DNA from: Euryarchaeota archaeon UBA495
Lineage (GTDB): Archaea; Thermoplasmatota; Poseidoniia; Poseidoniales; Poseidoniaceae
DNA: 24,914 bases
Direction: 5' to 3'
NCBI GenBank assembly: GCA_002496845.1
Contig: DALQ01000069.1
Span: forward strand, 1,038-25,951
Shown: positions 1 through 6,957 of the stretch, piece after piece
Layout of the letters: each line of letters starts with the position of its first letter
How positions within the stretch are numbered: position 1 is the first letter of the stretch
Program-made: the position numbers and the translations under genes
Notes under the pieces: model-generated
Databases searched by the model: none
The model's input: the letters and a program-made list of their open reading frames with translations, nothing else
What the model was told of the DNA's origin: nothing

Positions 1-1328
1 TGGCGCCAGTTTTCTTTCTCTGGCACGACCATGATGGCGATGGCCAAGAGGGCGAAGAGGTTCATGCCGATGAGCCACTTCAGTAGCCCATCGCTGGTCA
101 AGAGGACCACGGCACCAACGGCTTCGGTGAAGGGCATCGTCAGGGCTCCGGCCACGTGACGGCTCTCGTCGAAGACGACGTTGAAATTGGAGAAGGTGCG
201 CTGCACCGTAGAGGACATTTCGGTGTTGTCGTGCTCCATCATGGAACTCACGAGGCCCCGGAAGTAGAGTTCGTTGCCGCTCCAAGCGTTGTCCCCTTGG
301 TCGATGCCTTTGCTGTCCGTGGACCAACACGTTGCAGAGTCGCGCTCTTCGTATTGGGGACTGTCGCACTGGAGCTTCCCAGTGGTATCGGCCTTCTCCC
401 ACGTCCACATGTGGTTGGCGAAGACGGAATGATCCGCAACGAAGACAATGCTTCCGGTCACGCCAATCTGGCCTTGGCCACCACCGACGGTCATGTCGAG
501 GACGTTCTCGACCGGGTAATCCATCCGCACAATCAGGCCGGTTTTGCCTTCACCCAGCACAGGGTTGGCGATGTTGTCGGGGTTGAAGTCGGCGCGAGCG
601 ATGAACGCCGGCGTGGATGCAGCGGCCAGGACGCTGACCGTCCGGCCAGATTCATCCTGGTCTTCGAGCACCTGAATTGCGGTGGGGCGGTGGAACAGGA
701 CCGGAAGGCGGCAGTTGTCCACGTCACGGGCGTTGACCTGCGCTTCCGAACATGCCTGACGGGCTTCGTCCTGCATGTCGGTCACGTTGCGCGTCAGGCT
801 CGCGGCCGCCCACACGCGGCGCGCATCGCCGGGCAGGGGGTTGCCGTCAGAACCTTGCATCTCGTAGTAGCGGTACGGGTCGACCACGGGGTCGCCAAAG
901 AACTTCACGCCAAAGAGGTCCGCGACGGGCTGGGCGTTGGAAGAGTTGGAGGCGAGGATGACCTTCCCACCCTTCTTGGTGACGAAGTCGTGAATCGCGT
1001 TGGCTTCGGCCGCATCGAAGGGCTTCTCGGGACCGGCGATGACGAGCAAGGTGCGGTGGGGCTCCTTCCAATCGTTGACAAGCATCGGGGTGGACATCGT
1101 GTTGGCGATGGTGTAGCCCATGCCGCCCTCGTCTTCCCCGAAGGAACCGCGGGCGTCGGTGATCTGTTGGTAGCTCAGGTCCGTGTCCGTCTCTTCGTAG
1201 GGCGAGAAGACAACGTCTTTCCCTGCGCTGACGAGGGTGATGACCGTTGCAGACATCAGGATGGTGACAACGAGGGCGACCAGCAACCACGACTCGAGAC
1301 CGAGTCCTTTGCTGCCCTCCTCAGCCAT
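1..1328 (-). CDS. DUF4350-type membrane protein, 3' end cut by window edge
   Basis: The frame is open from an ATG at 1328 to the window edge, giving 442 residues with no stop, so the C-terminus is missing. Residues about 15-35 form a membrane anchor (LLVALVVTILMSATVITLVSA). A soluble segment follows, with the pattern LLVIAGPEKPFDAAEANAI then DFVTKKGGKVILASNSSN at about residues 90-130. This resembles DUF4350 domains, which look like the glutamine-amidotransferase/GldG-like fold without a known reaction. A second hydrophobic stretch (LLKWLIGMNLFALLAIAIMVV) lies just before the edge, so the middle domain is probably exposed outside the cell between two anchors. A GAGG lies about 8 bases before the ATG. 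In other archaea DUF4350 genes often sit with MoxR ATPase and DUF58 genes; those would lie to the left and are not visible. The function is unknown. Alternative: the GldG-like part of an ABC export system. Confidence 0.7.
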   Translation of the reverse strand, partial: MAEEGSKGLGLESWLLVALVVTILMSATVITLVSAGKDVVFSPYEETDTDLSYQQITDARGSFGEDEGGMGYTIANTMSTPMLVNDWKEPHRTLLVIAGPEKPFDAAEANAIHDFVTKKGGKVILASNSSNAQPVADLFGVKFFGDPVVDPYRYYEMQGSDGNPLPGDARRVWAAASLTRNVTDMQDEARQACSEAQVNARDVDNCRLPVLFHRPTAIQVLEDQDESGRTVSVLAAASTPAFIARADFNPDNIANPVLGEGKTGLIVRMDYPVENVLDMTVGGGQGQIGVTGSIVFVADHSVFANHMWTWEKADTTGKLQCDSPQYEERDSATCWSTDSKGIDQGDNAWSGNELYFRGLVSSMMEHDNTEMSSTVQRTFSNFNVVFDESRHVAGALTMPFTEAVGAVVLLTSDGLLKWLIGMNLFALLAIAIMVVPEKENWR

Positions 1329-1478
1329 TGTATCGCCTCAATGAGCCACAGGAACCTGTAGCACCATCTCTGCGATATTCACGGCCCACATAATGATTCT
1401 CCCACCGTGTTCTTGACACAATGGGACGACGTACCCCATTCTACAGGAATGGCAAGTACGTCCCTGCGCGCCGCAAGT
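1329..1478 (-). promoter_or_regulatory. Intergenic region with possible promoter and small inverted repeat
   Basis: This 150-base gap is the largest in the window and lies upstream of the DUF4350 gene. Weak AT-rich elements occur at 1374-1380 (gatattc) and 1388-1397 (cataatgatt), either of which could be a TATA box for a minus-strand transcript starting near 1350. A 5-base inverted repeat, ACAGG-AA-CCTGT, spans 1348-1359, close to that predicted start. No RNA gene is recognisable. The TATA assignment is a weak visual match. Confidence 0.25.
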
Positions 1479-2438
1479 TCAGAAGTTTTCAGGTCGCCTT
1501 GGACCGCGCAAAAAAGCGAGGAACACGGCCGAAATCAACACCGAACTTGGCAATGGCATCGGACTGTCGTCGTCCGAAGAAGAAGGATCGCTTGTGCCAA
1601 CGTCGTTCACGTCTCCGACCACGTCCTCAGGATCGGCGGCCTTCACATCAACATCAAACGTCGTACTTCGGCTTGATCCGTCGCCCTCTGAGATGATGAT
1701 GATGCGAATCTCGCAGGTTCGCTCTGGGTGGCTGCTCGAAGCCTCCAGCCTGAGCACGGCCTCCGCGGGCGCCTGACCGCCCACGTCCGTGGGTTCAACC
1801 ACAGTGCCGGCAAGCTCGTCGAGTCCGAGCACGCTGAGTTGTGGGCATGAGCGAACTTCGGACTTTGCCTCGATCACGGCATCACGGCTGTTGCCCATGT
1901 TGTTGATTTCCACCGTCATCTCAATCCAGGTGCCTGCATCAAAGGGGCTGGGCGTTTGGGGGACGTTTGGTTCCAGTCGGTGGACTCGAGGGAGTTCGAG
2001 ATCGGCCTCAATCTCCTGCGTGGAGCCCGAATTGGTTTGCGAAGCCTCCGTGGCGGTAACGGTCAACACCATCACGCTTGCAGGGGCGAAGGCCCTGACC
2101 TCGTCTGCCGTGGTCCCCGTCAGCGTGATCTCCACCGTGACGTTGGCGTTCGCGGCTACGGTAATGGGGGAATCGATCTCTGCTTCGAGGGGGGCGTCGC
2201 TCGGTAACTCGAGCTCAACTTCAACTTCGAGTTCAAAGGGGCGGTTGTTGGCCACCCAGATTCCCAACGTGTGGCTGACCGTCCAACGGTTGCCGTCGAG
2301 GGTAAGAATGACACCGTCCTCAACATTGCTCTCCCAACCAATTTCCCACGAAGGCGCTTCGACCTGCGCTTGCACCGGCATGAGCGGCAAGAGCGGCAAG
2401 AGCATCAACACGGCAAGGATGGAGAGCGTTCGTTGCAT
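1479..2438 (-). CDS. Secreted beta-rich surface protein with C-terminal membrane anchor
   Basis: This is a 319-residue protein. The ATG at 2438 is chosen because a strong GGAGGA site sits 6 bases upstream and it begins a clear signal peptide (MQRTLSILAVLMLLPLLPL, then MPVQAQ). The body is made of short beta-type segments rich in Val, Thr and Glu. It looks like two immunoglobulin-like domains of the CARDB/NEW3 kind (for example ITVAANANVTVEITLTG and WIEMTVEINNMGNSRDA). Then comes an Asp/Ser-rich linker, a hydrophobic segment (SSVLISAVFLAFL) and a basic end (RGPRRPENF). This order of linker, membrane segment and basic tail resembles archaeal surface-anchoring or sorting tails. The start lies 2 bases past the stop of the FAD-subunit gene, so the two are probably co-transcribed. 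No enzyme motif is visible; the role is unknown. Confidence 0.75.
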   Translation of the reverse strand: MQRTLSILAVLMLLPLLPLMPVQAQVEAPSWEIGWESNVEDGVILTLDGNRWTVSHTLGIWVANNRPFELEVEVELELPSDAPLEAEIDSPITVAANANVTVEITLTGTTADEVRAFAPASVMVLTVTATEASQTNSGSTQEIEADLELPRVHRLEPNVPQTPSPFDAGTWIEMTVEINNMGNSRDAVIEAKSEVRSCPQLSVLGLDELAGTVVEPTDVGGQAPAEAVLRLEASSSHPERTCEIRIIIISEGDGSSRSTTFDVDVKAADPEDVVGDVNDVGTSDPSSSDDDSPMPLPSSVLISAVFLAFLRGPRRPENF

Positions 2439-2440
2439 GC

Positions 2441-3415
2441 TTAGTCCTCCTGAGTGATGGCCCTCAAGGCACGAGAGGCAAGAACGCTGACCATCGACCG
2501 GCGGTAGCGGGGTGGAAGGGCGGTGTTGTTCACCGGCTTGATCGCTTTTTGCAGCGCCTTTGAGAAGCGCTTGCGCCCCTCCGTTTCCGTCCAATCTGCA
2601 TGAGCTTCGACCACGTCCGTGTGCATGCCTGGAATGCTTTCGAGACCGGTGCTGGCCACACGGAGGCTGGTCGCGTCCCCGGGAATCCAAGAAGCGGCGA
2701 CGCCGGCCTCGGGGAAATCCCACGTTTCCCGAACACGCAACTTGTGATAGGCGCCAACTCGGGTACTTGCATCGTCAGGGAGATGGACGCAGAGCAGGAA
2801 TTCGCCAGGCATCAGGACGTTTTTCTTCATCCCGTCAAGTTCGAAGAATTCGTCAAGAGGCATCCGACGCTCACCCTCGGGGCCCACCAATTCCACCTCA
2901 GCATCGAGCGCCATGAACGCAGCAGCCATGTCCCCTTGGTAGGTGGCCACGCAGAGGGTGTTTTGGTTGGGAATCACGCGGCAATCAGCCCCGGTCCCAC
3001 AGTCGGCTTTGTGGCACCACTCAATGGACCGTCGCCAGTCCTCGGATTGATTGTACCAAAAGCACCGGGTGTCGAGGCAGAGGTTGCCCCCGACGGTTGC
3101 GCTTCGTCGGATGAGGCTTGAGGCGACTTTGGCCGCTGCTGCGGCGAGAAGAGGATGGACCACTTCAGAGGTCGCCACGTCGTGAAGGCGTGCCATGCAG
3201 CCCACTCGGTTGGTTTCCAAAGCGTCGGCTCCTTCGACGTGAGCAAGGGAAATGACGTCCCCTTTGGGATTGAGGTGCCACTTGTAGTTCGGCAAAAGGT
3301 CGGTCCCTCCGGCCACCCAGTCGAATGGTCGGCCCGCTGAGGCAAGGTCAGCGGCGATGCTGCACGCCTCCTCAACCGACCTTGGACGGTGGAGGATAAA
3401 GGGGGGCGTTAGCAT
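2441..3415 (-). CDS. Molybdenum hydroxylase FAD subunit with extra Fe-S cysteine insert (4-hydroxybenzoyl-CoA reductase beta-like)
   Basis: This 324-residue protein has the CoxM/HcrB fold. FAD pyrophosphate-binding motifs are visible at residues 35-43 (AGGTDLLPN) and 107-113 (TVGGNLC). Between them and the second FAD-contact region lies an insert with Cys at 113, 118, 134, 139, 145 and 155. In 4-hydroxybenzoyl-CoA reductase the beta subunit carries a comparable insert that binds a [4Fe-4S] cluster; CoxM and the XDH FAD domains lack it. The 16-residue spacing from C118 to C134 matches that pattern. The subunit would pass electrons between flavin and the [2Fe-2S] subunit. The ATG at 3415 shares one base with the stop of the large subunit (TGATG), which supports this start over an extension to 3457. 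The family call is firm; the substrate is not known. Confidence 0.85.
   Translation of the reverse strand: MLTPPFILHRPRSVEEACSIAADLASAGRPFDWVAGGTDLLPNYKWHLNPKGDVISLAHVEGADALETNRVGCMARLHDVATSEVVHPLLAAAAAKVASSLIRRSATVGGNLCLDTRCFWYNQSEDWRRSIEWCHKADCGTGADCRVIPNQNTLCVATYQGDMAAAFMALDAEVELVGPEGERRMPLDEFFELDGMKKNVLMPGEFLLCVHLPDDASTRVGAYHKLRVRETWDFPEAGVAASWIPGDATSLRVASTGLESIPGMHTDVVEAHADWTETEGRKRFSKALQKAIKPVNNTALPPRYRRSMVSVLASRALRAITQED
2445..2450 (-). promoter_or_regulatory. Strong Shine-Dalgarno site inside the end of the FAD-subunit gene
   Basis: Read on the minus strand this is GGAGGA, 6 bases before the ATG at 2438. It overlaps the last codons of the upstream cistron. It fixes the secreted-protein start and argues against the longer in-frame extension that reads back to 2723. 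Confidence 0.7.
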
Positions 3416-6228
3416 CAGGCACCATCCTCCATGTGACGCTGTTCCTGCTTGAGCCAAGCGCGCCCAGCATAGCCCATCTCGGCCATGGATTCTGGGTCTG
3501 GGTCGTCGATGACGGCCCAGCCTTCCAACTGCTCATCGATGGGGCGTGTCGGATCGAAACCGAACAGCACGCCATTGACGTAAGGCGATGTGTCTTCCGT
3601 ACGTTGCCTGGCACGGTCTCTTATCTGGTGCTCTCCACCTCTCGCAGCGAGCTTTTCCTGAAGCGGTCCGTGGGTCAAACGTGGCGGCTTGAGCTCGAGG
3701 GGGTCTTCAACACGCTCAGACTTCATTCGCTTCTGAATGGCTGTCCAAACGACGTCGGGTGTGAGAGGCAAGGAAGAAGGTCGGACGCCAACAGCATCGT
3801 ACACGGCGTTGCACACGGCCGGAAGAATGGGAAGAAGCGGCCCTTCGCCTGCTTCCTTCGCGCCAAAGGGACCCTCAGGGTCCGAGGATTCAACGATGAT
3901 GGGGGTCACGTGAGGCATTTCGTGAACAGACGGAATCTGGTATTGGAGCAGATTCGCATTCTGGAGGTGCCCTGTTCGTCCGTAGACCATGCGCTCGGAA
4001 AGCACCTGCCCAAGGCCCATGTGGCACGACCCAATGATTTGGCCTTCCACCGCAAGGGGGTTGAGCGCCTTTCCGCAGTCATGCGCGGCCCAAACCCGGG
4101 TGCACTTCACCAACCCGGTCTCGACGTCGACGTCCACTTCCGCAACGTACGCTGAGAAGGAATACGCTGGAGCCAATCCGGCTGCAGCACCCTTGTGCAC
4201 GCCACCCATGGGGGGCGAGCGGTAGGCGCCGCGGGCGATGAGCGCTCCCTTGTCTTCCTGAGCCTTGTGAAGGGCTTGCAGGTACGACACGCCAATCGAT
4301 GGGTCGTGCTTGTAGACGATGCGTCGGTCCACCATCACCAAGGTCGAGGGGTGGTAACCAAGCATGTCCCATGCTGCATTGAGCAGGGATTCTCGAATCT
4401 CCATCGCCGCACGAATGGCGGCGTTGCAATTCATGAAGGTCACACGGCTTGAGTATGAGCCAAGGTCCACGGGACTGGTGTCGCTTTCGTGGCTGCGCAC
4501 GTGAATCATGTCCAACGGCAGGGCCAGAACTTCCGACACCACTTGCGCCACGGCGGTGGTCGAACCTTGACCAATGTCCGCAGCCCCTGTGTGGACCGTC
4601 ACCCCGCCGTCCATGTCCACTTGGATGTGCACGGTGGCGTGTGGGAACCGGTTCGGGTCCCAATGGATGGGAAGACCGGATCCTGAAATGAAGAATCCGC
4701 AGCCAATGCCAATGCCCTTTCCAAGCGGCATGTTGCGGAATTTCTCGTCCCACCCGCTCTCCTCACGAACGCGGCGGAGGGCCTCACGCATCCCGTTGCT
4801 GGTGATGCGGAATCCAGAGATGGTTCGGCTGTGGGGAGGCAGAAGGTTGGCCAAACGGAGGTCAATGGGGTCCACCGCCAATTGTTCGGCAATGTCGTCC
4901 AAGCCGACTTCAACAGCGCACCGCGTGTTGACGGCCCCGTGGCCGCGCATCGCACCGCTGGCTGGCTTGTTGGTCCAAACACGTGCGCCAGTGTAGTGGA
5001 AGGAACCGAGTTCGTACGGCGCAGTGGCCAACACGCCGTTGTAGTACGAAGTCACGTGACCAAAGGACGCGAAGGCCCCACCGTCGATGAGGGCGTCCAC
5101 GTCCAAACCAGCGACACGCCCGTCTTCGTCCGCGTCGAGTTTGACTTCGATGTAGGACGGATGGCGACCACGATTGATCCAGTACACTTCCTCACGGTCG
5201 AAGGTGATGCGCACAGGGCGCCCACATTTCCGCGCCAAAATGGCGGCGCACATCTCGTGGGGGAAGGGGTCGGATTTACCCCCAAAGCCACCTCCGACAA
5301 AGGTGCGTATGACGTTGATTTGGTGCATCGGCACATCGAGTACTGTGGCCAAAGCCCGGTGCGTGTAGTGCGGCACTTGCTGAGGCGTGTAGAGCTGAAG
5401 ACGGCCGTTAGCGTCCCAATGTGCGACGACAGCGTGGGGTTCTGTGAAGCCGTGATGGACGCCTTCGAAACGCCATGCTCGCCGAGAGGAGGCCGCGGCA
5501 TTCTCGATGTTCGAACGGTCACCAAAGGCTTGGTGGACGCGCTTCTGAACGTTCGTGCGCCCAACGTGGTACTTACCACGCCAATGAATCGGCTCATCGA
5601 CGTCTTCCAAACCCTTCCGCGGGTCGAATTCCGGATCCAATTCTTCGTACTCCACGACGATGGCGCCAAGGGCTTCCATCGCTGTGGCTTCGTCTACAGC
5701 GGCCACGCAGGCCACAAGGTCGCCCACGTGACGGACCTTCTCGACCGCCATCGCGTGCTCGTCTTTGGTGACCGGAAGCACGCCGAAGGTCTTCGGCGCG
5801 TCTTCTCCTGTCGCGATGGCCACCACGCCAGGCATGGCTTCTGCCGCGGAGGTGTCAATGGAACGGATTCGCGCATAGTGGTGCGGAGAACGGAGGATTC
5901 GCCCGATGACCTCGTTGGCCAACCGAACGTCGTCACCATACCACGCCTGACCGGTCACCTTTGCATTGGCGTCAACCAAGGCGGTCGGAAGTCCGACGAT
6001 CGTACCGGTACGCAACCGGTCATGCACGTGATGCCCGGCGGGTTGGGGCTCGTTACCACCGACAGATTCGGGGATTCGGTCGAGGTCCCGAGGGGTGCTT
6101 ACAGGTCGAGACCCACCAGCACCGGGGGGCTTGAAGCGAAGTTTTCCCGCGACGCGCTTGCCGTCTTTGCGGGTCTCCCCTCCGGCTCCGCCGGGTTGCT
6201 GCCGGTATCCCCCAGACATCAGAATCAC
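3415..6228 (-). CDS. Molybdenum hydroxylase large (Mo-cofactor) subunit, 4-hydroxybenzoyl-CoA reductase alpha-like, extended at both ends
   Basis: This 937-residue protein belongs to the xanthine oxidase family. The family core begins near residue 80 (VDANAKVTGQAWYGDD). Further motifs are FVGGGFGGKSDPFP (Mo-cofactor binding), AMRGHGAVNTR, IGQGSTT, a TSPVDLGSYSSRVTF stretch of the HcrA type, and GPFGAKEAGEG, in which E795 is the likely active-site Glu. The form-I CO dehydrogenase loop (AYxCSFR) is absent. Usual family length is about 760-800 residues. Here about 75 Gly/Pro/Arg-rich residues precede the core and about 100 charged residues follow it. The listed start is a GTG at 6228 that overlaps the small-subunit stop (GTGA); an ATG at 6219, three codons in, is equally possible, and neither has a good SD. 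The protein is probably cytoplasmic, in a complex with its two neighbours. Confidence 0.88.
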   Translation of the reverse strand: MILMSGGYRQQPGGAGGETRKDGKRVAGKLRFKPPGAGGSRPVSTPRDLDRIPESVGGNEPQPAGHHVHDRLRTGTIVGLPTALVDANAKVTGQAWYGDDVRLANEVIGRILRSPHHYARIRSIDTSAAEAMPGVVAIATGEDAPKTFGVLPVTKDEHAMAVEKVRHVGDLVACVAAVDEATAMEALGAIVVEYEELDPEFDPRKGLEDVDEPIHWRGKYHVGRTNVQKRVHQAFGDRSNIENAAASSRRAWRFEGVHHGFTEPHAVVAHWDANGRLQLYTPQQVPHYTHRALATVLDVPMHQINVIRTFVGGGFGGKSDPFPHEMCAAILARKCGRPVRITFDREEVYWINRGRHPSYIEVKLDADEDGRVAGLDVDALIDGGAFASFGHVTSYYNGVLATAPYELGSFHYTGARVWTNKPASGAMRGHGAVNTRCAVEVGLDDIAEQLAVDPIDLRLANLLPPHSRTISGFRITSNGMREALRRVREESGWDEKFRNMPLGKGIGIGCGFFISGSGLPIHWDPNRFPHATVHIQVDMDGGVTVHTGAADIGQGSTTAVAQVVSEVLALPLDMIHVRSHESDTSPVDLGSYSSRVTFMNCNAAIRAAMEIRESLLNAAWDMLGYHPSTLVMVDRRIVYKHDPSIGVSYLQALHKAQEDKGALIARGAYRSPPMGGVHKGAAAGLAPAYSFSAYVAEVDVDVETGLVKCTRVWAAHDCGKALNPLAVEGQIIGSCHMGLGQVLSERMVYGRTGHLQNANLLQYQIPSVHEMPHVTPIIVESSDPEGPFGAKEAGEGPLLPILPAVCNAVYDAVGVRPSSLPLTPDVVWTAIQKRMKSERVEDPLELKPPRLTHGPLQEKLAARGGEHQIRDRARQRTEDTSPYVNGVLFGFDPTRPIDEQLEGWAVIDDPDPESMAEMGYAGRAWLKQEQRHMEDGA

Positions 6229-6803
6229 CGTGCATGGCCTGGTGGCAATTGGGGCTCTTCAGGCCCCGTAGGATGCGGATCTGCGTGCGGTTCGGTCGGA
6301 GCCGCGGGTGCTTCTGATTCACCGCGCAGCAGAGCTGCAGCAGCCATGATGGACTCCACAATGGGTTGGTAGCCTGTGCAACGGCACAAGTTCCCCTCGA
6401 TGGCTTCGTTGACTTGCGCCTCGGTCGGACACGAGGTTTGAACGAGCAAAGCCTGAGCAGAAATGAGGAAACCTGGTGTGCAGAAACCACACTGCGAGCC
6501 CCCATGTTCTGCGAAGCAGGTCTGGATGGGCGCCAAGTGATGGCCTTCGGCGAGGCCTTCAACGGTGGTAATGGATCGACCTTCAACATCCCCCGCGAGC
6601 GTCATGCATGAGAGGCGAGGCTCTCCATCAACGAGGACTGCGCAGCAGCCGCACGTGCCCAAATCGCACCCGCGCTTGACGCCCAGTTGCCCGACGTTGT
6701 CACGCAAGACGTCCAAGAGAACTGCGTTGCATGGAGCCAACACTTCGACGCTGCGGTCGTTGACCTCTGCACGCCAAACGGTGTTCGGTGCTTGAGGAAG
6801 CAT
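6225..6803 (-). CDS. Molybdenum hydroxylase [2Fe-2S] subunit (CoxS/HcrC family)
   Basis: With an ATG at 6803 the protein has 192 residues. The N-terminal plant-ferredoxin cluster is formed by C46, C51, C54 and C66 (GCDLGTCGCC...SC). The helical second cluster domain has C105, C108, C140 and C142 (CGFCTPGF...CRCTGYQP). Both clusters are complete, so the subunit should carry electrons between the Mo centre and FAD. The last 30 residues are an added Pro/Glu/His-rich tail not needed for the fold. The frame stays open to a GTG at 6857, and a GTG at 6827 is another option. The ATG at 6803 is preferred because it gives the usual short lead before the ferredoxin domain and lies downstream of the transcript start predicted from the TATA-like box at 6875-6883. 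It is the first gene of the operon. Confidence 0.88.
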   Translation of the reverse strand: MLPQAPNTVWRAEVNDRSVEVLAPCNAVLLDVLRDNVGQLGVKRGCDLGTCGCCAVLVDGEPRLSCMTLAGDVEGRSITTVEGLAEGHHLAPIQTCFAEHGGSQCGFCTPGFLISAQALLVQTSCPTEAQVNEAIEGNLCRCTGYQPIVESIMAAAALLRGESEAPAAPTEPHADPHPTGPEEPQLPPGHAR

Positions 6804-6874
6804 TGGGACGCGTGCTTCACCTACCACCGTCCCACCACTTCGGTGTCGTGCCTTCACCCTTTGAGGATTGGCCT

Positions 6875-6883
6875 GATAAATTT
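6875..6883 (-). promoter_or_regulatory. TATA-like box for the molybdenum hydroxylase operon
   Basis: The minus strand reads AAATTTATC here, the most AT-rich stretch in this region. A TATA box centred near 6879 would place transcription start near 6852, giving a short leader before the ATG at 6803. It lies in the roughly 150-base space between the subtilase stop and the small-subunit start. Confidence 0.4.
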
Positions 6884-6957
6884 GGCCTCTTTATTGCTGT
6901 TTAACGTCTTACGAAGCCTATGGGTTGCATCGCCACACAAGGCGCGTAAAATTGCCG

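Noticed and set aside
156..1361. Plus-strand open frame of about 400 codons opposite the DUF4350 gene
   Set aside because: It reads the exact complement of the minus-strand codons, matches no family and lacks a start signal. The minus frame has a membrane anchor, domain pattern and SD.
1421..1696. Short basic plus-strand frame starting in the 1329-1478 gap
   Set aside because: Most of it is antisense to the end of the secreted-protein gene, it has no clear RBS, and its basic composition is what the complement of an Asp/Ser-rich coding region gives.
1690..1704. Short gat-repeat tract
   Set aside because: Four in-register repeats encode an Ile run in the secreted protein. There is no sign of a functional repeat.
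3415..6228. Form-I carbon monoxide dehydrogenase
   Set aside because: The AYxCSFR active-site loop is missing and the FAD subunit has the extra Cys insert, so CO oxidation is not supported.
4831..6372. Plus-strand open frame of more than 500 codons opposite the Mo large subunit
   Set aside because: It is a shadow of the codon bias in a high-GC gene; the minus frame contains every xanthine-oxidase-family motif.
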